Source: JAJEFO01 sp009843725
GTDB lineage: Bacteria; Pseudomonadota; Alphaproteobacteria; Rhodobacterales; Rhodobacteraceae
NCBI GenBank assembly: GCA_965243215.1
Contig: CBDEUJ010000004.1
Coordinates: 310,001 to 374,000, forward strand
Length of the DNA stretch: 64,000 nucleotides
Direction of reading: 5' to 3'
Below, piece after piece: positions 34,761 through 43,364 of this stretch. Below the pieces are notes generated by a model. It did not search any database. It saw only the letters and a program-made list of their open reading frames with translations, and had not been told where the DNA came from. The position numbers and the translations under genes are program-made. Every line of letters starts with the position of its first letter. Positions within the stretch are counted from its first letter, which is position 1.

Positions 34761-36599
34761 TCACCGCCGACCGAAGAGCCTTTCAACATCCTGCATCTTC
34801 AATTCCACATAGGTCGGTCGTCCGTGATTGCATTGACCTGAGTTTGGCGTTGCTTCCATCTCGCGCAAAAGGGCGTTCATCTCTTCGGCTCGCATCAACC
34901 GACCAGTCCGAACCGAGCCGTGACAGGCGATGCGAGACAGGACCGCGTCGATCCGCGCCTTGAGCGTCCCGCATGACCCTCCTCCAGCCTCAAGTTCGTC
35001 GGCAATGTCCTTCAGAAGTCGTGAGGCATCAACCTGACCAAGGATCGCCGGTGTTTCCTGAACTGCAACCGCCCCATGCCCGAATGGCTCGATCGAGAGC
35101 CCGAGTGCCTGCAGATCCTCCGCGTGTTCCAGGATTTCCGCAGCCGTCTCGCCAAGCTCCACGACTTCCGGGACGAGAAGCGCTTGCCGGGCAACCCCTG
35201 CCTCGGCCATCTGGGCCTTCAGCTTTTCATAAACGAGGCGCTCATGGGCGGCATGCGCGTCCACCAGCATGATGCCGTCCCGGGTCTGGGCCAGGATGAA
35301 GTTCTCGTGGAATTGCGCACGCGCCGCACCGAGCGGAAAGTCAAGCTCCTCACCTTCGGAATCCACGGAGTCGACGCGACCAGCGGCGACCCCGTCCATG
35401 TCGCGCAAAAGACCGCCATCACCATGGGGTTCCTGCTCGACAACTCGCGCCTTCCCGCGTCCGACCCTGTAGTCCATCTGGTAGACACGCGCTTCTTCTG
35501 GCGGTGCGCGAAACGCGCCGAGCGCATCGGTTCCGATCGTGCTTGACGACCGGTGGCCGGCCTCTGCAAGCGCATGCCGAAGACCGGAAACGACAAGTCC
35601 GCGGGCCTCCCCAGGTTCGCGAAAGCGCACCTCGGCCTTGGACGGATGAACGTTCACGTCCACCAAGGCGGGTTCGCAGTCGATGAAGATCGCTGCAGCG
35701 GCGTGCCGGTCCCGGCTGAGCACGTCCGAATAGGCAGCCCTGAGGGCGCCGATCAAGAGCTTGTCGCGGACGGGGCGGCCATTGACGAAAAAGTGCTGAT
35801 GCACTGCGGACCCGCGCGAATAGGTCGGCAATGCAGCGAATCCGGTCATGTGCAGGCCGCCGCGCTCGACGTCGATGGCAATGGCATTCTCGATGAACTC
35901 CTTCCCGAGAATGGCCTGGATTCGGCCCGACAGCGCCTGAGCGGGATCGCCGGTCTCCGCGCGGACGGCGAAGACCTTGCGCGGCGCGTCGGTGTGGTTG
36001 ACGAGCTCGAAGCCGGTATACGGCTCCGACATTGCCAGCCGCTTCACTGCGTCAGTGACCGCCTGCATTTCGCCGCGTTCGCTGCGAAGGAACTTGAGAC
36101 GGGCCGGCGTGGCAAAGAAGAGATCCCGCAGTTCCACCGTCGTGCCCTGCCCGCTCGCGGCAGGACGCACCGGTTCCACAGTTCCGGCGGCCGCCTCGAT
36201 GACAGCGGCATCGCGTCCCTTGGGGCGGGACGTGACACTCAGCCGCCCGACTGCGGCAAGCGATGCAAGCGCCTCGCCGCGAAAGCCCAACGTGTGAATG
36301 TTCAGCAGGTCTGATCCGTCTGTCTTTGACGTCGCGTGGCGAGAGAGAGCAAGCTGCAACTGGTCCTCAGCGATGCCGCAACCGTCATCTTCCGCCCGTA
36401 TCAGACGCTTGCCACCCTCGGCCACTGCGATCGAAATGTGGCGCGCACCAGCGTCGATCGCGTTCTCGACGAGTTCCTTCACCGCCGCGGCGGGCCGTTC
36501 GACAACCTCCCCCGCCGCAATGCGGTTGATCGCCGCGTCTTCCAGACGTCGAATTATCGGCAGCGAGCCACTTATCTTGGGGTCCCTGGCATTCACCAT
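34761..36599 (-). CDS. mutL: DNA mismatch repair protein MutL
   Basis: The 612 aa protein couples mismatch recognition by MutS to strand removal. The N-terminal GHKL ATPase shows NRIAAGEVVERPAAAVKELVENAIDAG, DDGCGI, HATSK and TLGFRGEALASLAAVG. The C-terminal dimerisation half has VDAHAAHERLVYEKLKAQ, close to the endonuclease motif DQHA(x)2E(x)4E but with Ala for Gln, and a final CNHGRPTYVELK where nicking MutLs have CPHGRP. It may therefore retain metal-dependent nicking, as in bacteria without MutH. The start is ATG 36599. An insertion sequence ends 53 bp upstream and may have replaced or altered the native promoter. Confidence 0.95.
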   Translation of the reverse strand: MVNARDPKISGSLPIIRRLEDAAINRIAAGEVVERPAAAVKELVENAIDAGARHISIAVAEGGKRLIRAEDDGCGIAEDQLQLALSRHATSKTDGSDLLNIHTLGFRGEALASLAAVGRLSVTSRPKGRDAAVIEAAAGTVEPVRPAASGQGTTVELRDLFFATPARLKFLRSERGEMQAVTDAVKRLAMSEPYTGFELVNHTDAPRKVFAVRAETGDPAQALSGRIQAILGKEFIENAIAIDVERGGLHMTGFAALPTYSRGSAVHQHFFVNGRPVRDKLLIGALRAAYSDVLSRDRHAAAAIFIDCEPALVDVNVHPSKAEVRFREPGEARGLVVSGLRHALAEAGHRSSSTIGTDALGAFRAPPEEARVYQMDYRVGRGKARVVEQEPHGDGGLLRDMDGVAAGRVDSVDSEGEELDFPLGAARAQFHENFILAQTRDGIMLVDAHAAHERLVYEKLKAQMAEAGVARQALLVPEVVELGETAAEILEHAEDLQALGLSIEPFGHGAVAVQETPAILGQVDASRLLKDIADELEAGGGSCGTLKARIDAVLSRIACHGSVRTGRLMRAEEMNALLREMEATPNSGQCNHGRPTYVELKMQDVERLFGRR

Positions 36600-36641
36600 A
36601 CAATTTGTAGCAGCACTTTGCGTTCAGGTCCATAGAAGGCA

Positions 36642-36651
36642 ATGTCCCGGG
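36642..36651. repeat. Left target-site duplication of the IS
   Basis: ATGTCCCGGG directly abuts the left end of the element and is repeated exactly at its right end, as produced by a 10-bp staggered insertion. Confidence 0.93.
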
Positions 36652-36672
36652 CAGGGCGGATCTGTTCTAACG
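36652..36672 (+). repeat. IS left terminal inverted repeat
   Basis: Begins CAGGGCGGATC and aligns with the reverse complement of 38758-38778 with three mismatches in 21 positions. Confidence 0.9.
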
Positions 36673-36872
36673 CTGCGCGAATTCGAGAGATCCGCGTGAC
36701 AGCTGCGGACCTTCGTCGGCCTCGTTTCAAGGAGTGCTTTCGGTGTCCGGGCGGCCTGACCGGCGTCCCGGTACGGGAATTCATGGCCTGACGGAGGGTC
36801 TGGGCATCGTCCGGGCAGGCGTGACCGCCCCCCGGTCTTTCCCGAGGGTGGCGGTCGCGGCGGACGGCGCTT

Positions 36873-38656
36873 TCAGGCGGCGGCCGTCCGTGGCCGCGTG
36901 TTTCCGGTCATCCGGAGCATGTCGAGTACCCGCCTCGGCTTTCTGGCCATGGCGCGCATCGCTTCCGCGACCTCCAGTCCGCGTTGCCTGATCAGGCCGA
37001 TGGCGAAGCGCCGGAACAGCGTCGTGTTCGCCGGCCCGTGGCCGGTGCGGATCCGGCTGCGGTCCTCGTCGAAGCTCCAGTCAAGGACATGGTGAGTGGC
37101 CTCTATGCGCCAATGGCCGCGATTCAGCTCCAGCAGGCGCTTCGGGGAGGCGGCCTCCGGGCCCAGGCTGGTGACCCCGACGGCGGTCTCGGCGCTCCTC
37201 TCGCCGGTCCTGACCTCGGTGACCTCGCGGTGCACGGCGAAGACCTGCCCGACGCCGGGGAACCTGACGTAGTCGTTGATCTCCGACGACACCCAGATCG
37301 AGCGGCGCTCGAGGCGGCCGTGCTCGGGCTTCCCGCTTTCCTGGACGAAGTCCGGGGGGCGCTCCGCCATGGCCTCGTCCATCAGGAGCCGGATGTCGTC
37401 CATCAGGGTCTTCTGGTTGCCTTTGACCGTGAAGAGGAATGCCGCGCCGCGTTCCAGCAGGTAGTCGGCAAGGGCGCGCTGGGTCAGGAGGGCGTCGACG
37501 GTGACGACGCGCCCCGCGACCGCGCTGTCGGGAAGCGTGTCGAGCAGCGGGATGACCGTGCCGATCTCGTTCGTCCGCTTCTCCTCCTGGTCCGCGCCGG
37601 CTCTCATGCCGACTTTTTTTTGCCGTGGTGGGCGCCGGTGTCGTGGCCCACGATGCCGAGCACGTGCGTCTGGCGACCGTCGTCGTCGATGGCGCCGCGC
37701 ATCGTCTTCCCGTCGATCGCGAGCGCGCTGTCCGTCCCGCCGTTGGCCGCGGTCCATGCCCGAAGCGCGTCGTCGAGCTGTCGCGGGTCGACCCGGACAA
37801 GCACGTCGCGGATCACCGTCCGGCTCGGCGGGATGCGGGTCCTGTTCCGGAAGCGCACCCCGAAGTGCGCCAGGACCTTGGGGGAGAGGTCGTTGACCCA
37901 TTCGCTGATCGCCTTGTAGCCGCGGGCGCCGGACAGCGTCGCCGCAAGGGCGAGGCCGAGGACCGAGGGCAGTGCGTGGCGCCGGCCCGCCGCGCGCCGG
38001 GGGTCGTCGACGTCCCTGAAGAACTCCGGCATGGACGTCATCTGCTCCGTGCTGAGGGTCACCTTGGGAACTCCTTTCTGCAGGTCGGGTTCGAGATGGG
38101 CGTTCCGGAGCCGGGCCCGCGCGTCGCGGCACAGCGGCAGGAGGAACACGCGCTTCGGCTCGGCATGCTTCCGGTAGCCCGTCCCGGCGCGGCCGAAACC
38201 CCGGGTGAGCCCGGCCTCGACCCAGTTGGCGGCGCGGTAGACGGTCCCGTGGAAGCGGGCCGGGTCGACATAGGTCTCCAGCAGCAGGAGCTCGTGCCCG
38301 AAGCGGGCCGGCCAGTCCCGGACGAGCCGGCGCGCGCACAGCGCGAGCGCCCGCGAGCCGAGGTTGCGCGGACCGCCCGGCAGGATGAGGAAGCGGGAGT
38401 TGTTGCTCACCAGGTGCAGGCGGTGGAACCGCACGCCGCGGTCCCACCCGATCCAGCCGTCGCGCGGGCCGCACTTCAGCGCCGGAGCGGAGAAGACCGC
38501 CAGCGCCAGCCAGCGATCGTGATGGTGGACGACGTAGCGGACGGTCTCGCCCATCGCCGGCAGCGCGCCGAGGTAATGATGCTCCTGCAGCAGGCTCCGG
38601 AAGCGGGGCTCCTCGCCTTCCGCAACCATGCGGACGGACACCTCCGCCAGATCCAT
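36873..38656 (-). CDS. DUF4338-ISAs1 transposase, predicted -1 frameshift
   Basis: The first frame starts at ATG 38656 and would stop at 37604 (350 aa). The rest of the catalytic domain follows in the -1 frame, ending at 36873. The switch falls at an A8 run (minus strand, opposite 37614-37621), so slippage or -1 frameshifting would give about 594 aa. Residues about 1-195 resemble DUF4338 (GETVRYVVHHHDRWLALAVF, FLILPGGPRNLGSRALALCA, LLLETYVDPARFHGTVYRA, GTGYRKHAEPKRVFL), the fold of Druantia protein DruA. From about 205 the ISAs1 transposase begins (MPEFFRDVDDPRRAAGRRHA). The DDE site is visible as ALAIDGKTMRG, VVTVDALLTQRALA and NRGHWRIEATHHVLDWSFD. The frameshift may be programmed or an inactivating mutation; the homopolymer position favours programmed. 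Confidence 0.85.
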
Positions 38657-38757
38657 CGCGCCGTCCCCTTCGCTGATTCGCCGCGAATCAGGTGTAGCAG
38701 GGAAAGAGCCGAGAGTCCAGAAACAGGGTCAATCCGTTGGCCGGGAACGCGAAACTA

Positions 38758-38778
38758 CGCTGGAACGGATCCGCCCTG
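38758..38778 (-). repeat. IS right terminal inverted repeat
   Basis: Its reverse complement begins CAGGGCGGATC, matching the left end. Confidence 0.9.
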
Positions 38779-38788
38779 ATGTCCCGGG
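38779..38788. repeat. Right target-site duplication of the IS
   Basis: ATGTCCCGGG, identical to 36642-36651. Confidence 0.93.
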
Positions 38789-38886
38789 AAGCAGCACGCT
38801 GATCAGGGTCATCCCGCCCTTGCACGCAAGCCGCCACCTGCCCTATATCCTCGGCCAACCAGCGAGGCAAAAAGGACCGAAACGCG

Positions 38887-39633
38887 ATGGCCGGCCACTC
38901 CAAATGGGCGAACATCCAGCACCGCAAGGGACGCCAGGACGCGGCCCGGTCCAAGCTGTTCTCGAAGCTCTCCAAGGAGATCACCGTTGCGGCAAAGCTT
39001 GGTGATCCCGACCCGGAGAAAAATCCGCGACTGCGGCTGGCCGTGAAGGAAGCGAAGTCGAACTCGGTCCCCAAGGATGTCATCGCTCGCGCGATTTCCA
39101 GGTCCCAAGCCGGGGAAGGTGATGAATTCGAGGAAATCCGCTACGAGGGATACGGACCGGGCGGCGTTGCGGTCATCGTCGAAGCGCTGACCGACAACCG
39201 GAACCGGACCGCGTCAACCGTGCGCGCCTGCTTCGACAAGCACGGCGGCAACCTTGGCGAGACCGGCTCGGTAAGCTTCATGTTCGTACGCAAGGGAGAA
39301 ATCGTCTACCCGGCATCTGCCGGCGACGAGGACGCGGTGATGATGGCGGCCCTCGAGGCCGGCGCGGAAGACATTGAATCCGGCGAGGACGGTCACGTCA
39401 TCCTGACTGCCGATGCAGAACTGAACGATGTCTCCAGAGCGCTCGACGCGGACTTGGGCGAGGCGGAATCAACCAGGTTGATCTGGAAGCCCACGACGGT
39501 TGCCGAGCTGGACCTTGAGGGGTTCCAGAAGCTCCTGCGCATGATCGACGCGTTGGAAAGCGACGAAGACATCCAGCGCGTGACAGCGAATCTTGAGGTT
39601 CCCGAGGAGTTCATGGCGCAACTTTCGGCCTGA
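38887..39633 (+). CDS. yebC: YebC/PmpR family protein
   Basis: The 248 aa product is a YebC/TACO1-type protein. It starts with the invariant MAGHSKWANIQHRKGRQDAA and has PKDVIARAISRSQ, YEGYGPGGVAVIVEALTDNR and GNLGETGSVSFMF. The family was long annotated as transcriptional regulators; some members help ribosomes through polyproline stretches. Its length and motifs are normal. The IS lies about 110 bp upstream of its ATG, so its own promoter has probably been kept in the short remaining flank. Confidence 0.95.
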   Translation: MAGHSKWANIQHRKGRQDAARSKLFSKLSKEITVAAKLGDPDPEKNPRLRLAVKEAKSNSVPKDVIARAISRSQAGEGDEFEEIRYEGYGPGGVAVIVEALTDNRNRTASTVRACFDKHGGNLGETGSVSFMFVRKGEIVYPASAGDEDAVMMAALEAGAEDIESGEDGHVILTADAELNDVSRALDADLGEAESTRLIWKPTTVAELDLEGFQKLLRMIDALESDEDIQRVTANLEVPEEFMAQLSA

Positions 39634-39647
39634 ACAGGGCCCGGCCC

Positions 39648-40778
39648 ATGACAGAAACCTCTTTCTTCAAGTTGAACGCAACGGACGGCGCGGCGCGTGC
39701 AGGCGTGATCAAGACGGCGCGCGGCGACGTGCGGACTCCCGCGTTCATGCCGGTTGGCACTGCAGGCACCGTGAAGGCAATGCTTCCTGAAAGCGTTGCG
39801 GCGACAGGCGCGGACATCCTCCTTGGCAACACGTACCACTTGATGCTGCGGCCCGGTGCCGAACGGATTGCGGATCTTGGAGGGCTCCACAGGTTCATGA
39901 ACTGGGAAGGGCCGATCCTTACGGATTCCGGCGGGTTTCAGGTCATGAGCCTCGCCGGCATGCGAAAGGTGACCGAGGAAGGCGTCCGTTTCACGTCCCA
40001 TATCGACGGCTCCAGGCACATGCTTTCGCCGGAACGATCCATGGAGATCCAGCGCATGCTGGGAAGCGACATCGCCATGTGCTTCGACGAGTGCCCCGCC
40101 CTGCCCGCATCCGACAATGCGATCGCGAGGAGCATGCGCCTTTCGATGCGATGGGCAGAACGATCAAAGGCCGCGTTTGGAGAGCGATCGGGACATGCGC
40201 TGTTCGGGATCCAGCAAGGCGGTCTCAGCCGGGACTTGAGGGAGGAAAGCGCCAAGGCGCTCGTAGCCATGGGCTTCGATGGGTATGCAGTCGGCGGGCT
40301 GGCCGTCGGAGAAGGCCAGGACGCGATGTTCGACGTGCTCGACCATGCACCGGCAATGCTCCCCCACGACAAGCCACGCTATCTCATGGGCGTCGGAAAA
40401 CCCGACGACATCGTCGGAGCGGCAAAGCGCGGCATCGACATGATGGACTGCGTGCTGCCGTCGCGGTCAGGTCGCACCGGCCAGGCATTCACGCGCCGGG
40501 GAGCCGTCAACGTAAAGAACGCAAGGCATGCGAACGATCCGCGTCCTCTGGACGATGCGTGCACCTGTCCTGCCTGCCGAAACTACAGCCGGGCCTACCT
40601 TCATCACGTCTTCCGCGCCGGAGAGATGATTTCGGGGATGCTGCTGACCTGGCACAATCTTCACTATTACCAGGAACTCATGTCCGGCATCCGGAGCGCC
40701 ATCGAGGATGCACGGTTTCCCGCCTTCGAGGCCGAGTTCCACGCGCTGCGCGCCGAAGGCGACATCGCGCCGGTGTGA
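39648..40778 (+). CDS. tgt: tRNA-guanine transglycosylase
   Basis: The 376 aa enzyme exchanges guanine 34 for preQ1 in GUN-anticodon tRNAs in queuosine synthesis. It shows GNTYHLMLRPG, the substrate-binding LTDSGGFQVMSLAGM, GGLAVGEGQDAM, the nucleophile region GIDMMDCVLPSRSGRTGQAF and the zinc site CTCPACRNYSRAYLHH. Length matches bacterial Tgt. It follows yebC by 14 bp on the same strand and may be cotranscribed with it. Confidence 0.96.
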   Translation: MTETSFFKLNATDGAARAGVIKTARGDVRTPAFMPVGTAGTVKAMLPESVAATGADILLGNTYHLMLRPGAERIADLGGLHRFMNWEGPILTDSGGFQVMSLAGMRKVTEEGVRFTSHIDGSRHMLSPERSMEIQRMLGSDIAMCFDECPALPASDNAIARSMRLSMRWAERSKAAFGERSGHALFGIQQGGLSRDLREESAKALVAMGFDGYAVGGLAVGEGQDAMFDVLDHAPAMLPHDKPRYLMGVGKPDDIVGAAKRGIDMMDCVLPSRSGRTGQAFTRRGAVNVKNARHANDPRPLDDACTCPACRNYSRAYLHHVFRAGEMISGMLLTWHNLHYYQELMSGIRSAIEDARFPAFEAEFHALRAEGDIAPV

Positions 40779-41521
40779 CCGCAGCGCCGGCACAAACATC
40801 GAGGACGCCCGGAGATGCATGCGGAAATTTCCCTTCACACGGTGTGGCAGCACCGAGCCACCGCTCGATGCCGTCCGGGCGTCGCCGGCGCGCAAGCCCC
40901 GTGTGGCCGATTTGCCACTGCAAGATCATTCGATTCCGCCGAACATGCCGTTTCCCGTTCCAAGTGCGACCGAATTTGACGCACTCGCCCGCTAGCGTCT
41001 CCCTTTTGCGCCGAATCGGAAAGAGACATGCACACGGCCTACGAACGAAATCTGCTTGCGTCGTATCTCGCCAACATCGCCTCGGGCCTGAACCGCACGG
41101 ATCCGTAAGCCCGGGAACTGATCGGTTGGTTCGCCAAGCGGGATAACCATCTTGGGCAGCTCTGCCCGGAAACGGCGTTCGAGACGAGACCGGGACAAGA
41201 AGGATATCTCGTCGGAGGCGCTCTTTCATCCGTGCCAGACCTCCGAGATGCGCGAAGACGGGACGGTCACGGGAGAGAAGCCGCTACGGTTGCGCCGACG
41301 TCTGGCCGAGACGCGCGCGACGCTCGCGGAACATCACCGTCCTCATGAACTCCGATGATCGAGTTGCGCCCTTGCTGAGGCTGCTGACTACGTGAAGCAG
41401 CCGCTCCGTGATACCGCGCGCGGCCACGGCCCCATTGCCCTTCGTCGTCTGCCGGGCGGCCCTTGCCCTGAACCCGAGCCTCGGTTAGGACGTCGCGATC
41501 CGAAACCGGAGGCAGGCTCAC
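40779..41521. other. 740-bp stretch without a recognisable gene
   Basis: A plus-strand frame near 41030 (MHTAYERNLLASYLANI) stops after 26 codons and continues in the same frame with about 80 open codons (ARELIGWFAKRDNHLGQLCP and on) after the stop. This might be a decayed gene but matches nothing I know. The remaining frames overlap and lack motifs. It should contain the ppiD-like promoter. Confidence 0.45.
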
Positions 41522-43363
41522 ATGGCGAAGGACAAGGTAAAGAGCACAGGCACGTTCGTGATCATGGCCCTGCTCATTCTCGGGCTGGCCGGTTTTGGCG
41601 TGACGAATTTCGGCGGCCCCGCAGGCTCCGTGGCCACGGTTGGCCAAGCCGAGGTCCGCATCAACGACTACGCGCGCGCCATATTCTCCAGAATGCAAAG
41701 ACTGGAGCAGCAGACCGGGCAGTCGGTGACCTTCCAAGACGTTCGCAATTTCGGCCTGGACAGCGCCGTGCTCGCCCAACTCATAAATTCGGCCGCTGTC
41801 GAAAACGAAGCGGCGGCGCTTGGAATCTCGGCCGGCGACGAAACCGTGAGTGACCGCATCCAGTCACTGTCAGAGTTCCGCGATGCCTCCGGTGAATTTG
41901 ATCGGCTGGTCTACGAGTTCGCTCTTGAACGGGCCGGGTTGAACGCCAGCGAATTCGAGGCCGAGGTCAGAAGTGATGTCGCCGAGGAACTGTTGCGAAA
42001 CGCCGTTCTCGCTGGCACCCGGGCGCCCGGCGTCTTGGTTGACACGCTGTTCAACCACGAACGCGAGACTCGTGATGTGACATGGGCTCGGATGACTGCC
42101 GAGAATCTGGAAGCACCGATCCCAGATCCTGCAGAAGACGAACTTGCAACCTACCATCGGGAGAACCCCGGTCCCTTTACGCGGCCCGAGACGAAGACGA
42201 TCCGCTACGCCCTGCTGACGCCTGAAGATCTTGTCAAGCGGATCGAGGTCGACGACGAACAGCTTCGCACGCTGTACGATTCTCGCGCAGACGAGTTCTT
42301 GCAGCCGGAGAGGCGTCTTGTCGAACGCCTTGTGTTCACCACCGAAACGCAAGCGTCAGCCGCCAAGAATCGCATTGATCGCAATGAAGTCAGCTTTGAT
42401 GCCCTCGTAGCGGAACGTGGTCTCGATCTTTCGGACGTCGATCTCGGCGATGTTACCGAGGAGGACCTTGGGGAGGCCGCAGTCGAGATATTCGCGCTGG
42501 AAGTGCCCGGCGTCGTGGGCCCGCTTCCATCCGAGTTGGGACCGGCGCTCTATCGCATGAACGGCATCCTGGCCAGCCAGGAAACCACATTTGAGGGTGC
42601 CAGGGAAAGGCTTCGGCAGGAGGCCGCTCTTGATCGAGCAAGGCGACAGATCCTGGAGTTGGTGCCAGAAGTCGAGGATCTCCTCGCAGGCGGGGCGGAC
42701 ATGGCCATGCTCGCGGAGCGGGCTGGCATGAAGGCAGGCCGGATCGAGTGGAACGAGGAGGTCTTTGACGGAATTGCGGCCTACACGGAATTTCGCGCAG
42801 CAGCGGCCCAGACCGGGACGAACGCGTTCCCCGAGGTAGTTGAATTGGAAGACGGCGGCATTTTCGCCATGACCGTGGACGAGATCCATGAACCTGAACT
42901 TCGTCCACTGAGTGAAGTGCGCGAAGAGGTCACTGCAGCGCTGATCCGCACCCGCACTGAAGAGGCGCTGATGGCCCAGGCGGAAGAACTTGCCGATCAA
43001 CTGCGCGCAGGTCAGGAAATGGCCGCGCTCGATCTGGATCTGGAGTCGGACCGAGACCTTCCGCGCAACGGGTTCGTCGACGGCACGGCACCGGGTTTCA
43101 TCGAGTCTCTCTTCGACATGACGCGTGACGAGATTCGAGTCCTGTCCTTCGACGGTGAGGCGTGGCTGATGCGGCTGGACACGATCACGAAACCTGATCC
43201 GGGTTCGCCGGACACTACAGCGGAACGAGATGCGTTTGCCGCGTGGATCGCGTCGGGATTGTCCGGTGGCATTCTGAGCGCCTACACTCAGGCTTTGGTC
43301 GAGCAGGCCGAAGTTGAAGTGGATCAGGCTGCACTCAATGCCGTCCACGCGCAATTGCGCTGA
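41522..43363 (+). CDS. PpiD-like periplasmic peptidyl-prolyl isomerase
   Basis: The 613 aa product is an inner-membrane-anchored chaperone of the SurA_N/PpiD type. A short cytoplasmic N-terminus (MAKDKVKSTG) precedes one TM helix (TFVIMALLILGLAGFGV) and a SurA_N-like helical region with VATVGQAEVRINDYARA and QLINSAAVENEAAALGIS. Parvulin-like segments follow from about residue 250 (RRLVERLVFTTETQASAAKNRI). It helps secreted and outer-membrane proteins fold. It ends one base before trpE; the ppiD-trpE pairing is common in Rhodobacterales and supports a shared transcript. Confidence 0.87.
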   Translation: MAKDKVKSTGTFVIMALLILGLAGFGVTNFGGPAGSVATVGQAEVRINDYARAIFSRMQRLEQQTGQSVTFQDVRNFGLDSAVLAQLINSAAVENEAAALGISAGDETVSDRIQSLSEFRDASGEFDRLVYEFALERAGLNASEFEAEVRSDVAEELLRNAVLAGTRAPGVLVDTLFNHERETRDVTWARMTAENLEAPIPDPAEDELATYHRENPGPFTRPETKTIRYALLTPEDLVKRIEVDDEQLRTLYDSRADEFLQPERRLVERLVFTTETQASAAKNRIDRNEVSFDALVAERGLDLSDVDLGDVTEEDLGEAAVEIFALEVPGVVGPLPSELGPALYRMNGILASQETTFEGARERLRQEAALDRARRQILELVPEVEDLLAGGADMAMLAERAGMKAGRIEWNEEVFDGIAAYTEFRAAAAQTGTNAFPEVVELEDGGIFAMTVDEIHEPELRPLSEVREEVTAALIRTRTEEALMAQAEELADQLRAGQEMAALDLDLESDRDLPRNGFVDGTAPGFIESLFDMTRDEIRVLSFDGEAWLMRLDTITKPDPGSPDTTAERDAFAAWIASGLSGGILSAYTQALVEQAEVEVDQAALNAVHAQLR

Positions 43364-43364
43364 A

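Larger units (their letters stand above)
36652..38778 (-). mobile_element. Complete ISAs1-family insertion sequence
   Basis: The 2127-bp element is bounded by imperfect terminal inverted repeats (both begin CAGGGCGGATC; 18 of the first 21 positions match) and exact 10-bp target duplications. It carries one transposase gene on the minus strand, in two frames joined at an A8 tract. ISAs1 elements typically make 8-10 bp duplications. The intact ends and perfect duplication suggest a recent insertion. It split the short mutL-yebC divergent intergenic region, which without the IS would be about 150 bp. Confidence 0.95.

Noticed and set aside
34834..34870. MutL lacking endonuclease activity
   Set aside because: Gln to Ala in the DQHA motif is visible, but the acidic residues are kept and nicking ability cannot be judged from this alone.
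36873..38474. Separate 533-codon transposase gene starting at 38474
   Set aside because: Its first 285 or so codons are an antisense-like Arg/Pro-rich shadow of the real first frame; only the part after the A8 tract is genuine.
36652..38778. Genuine Druantia defence system
   Set aside because: Only a DruA-like domain is present, fused to a transposase inside an IS; there is no DruE helicase or other Druantia gene.
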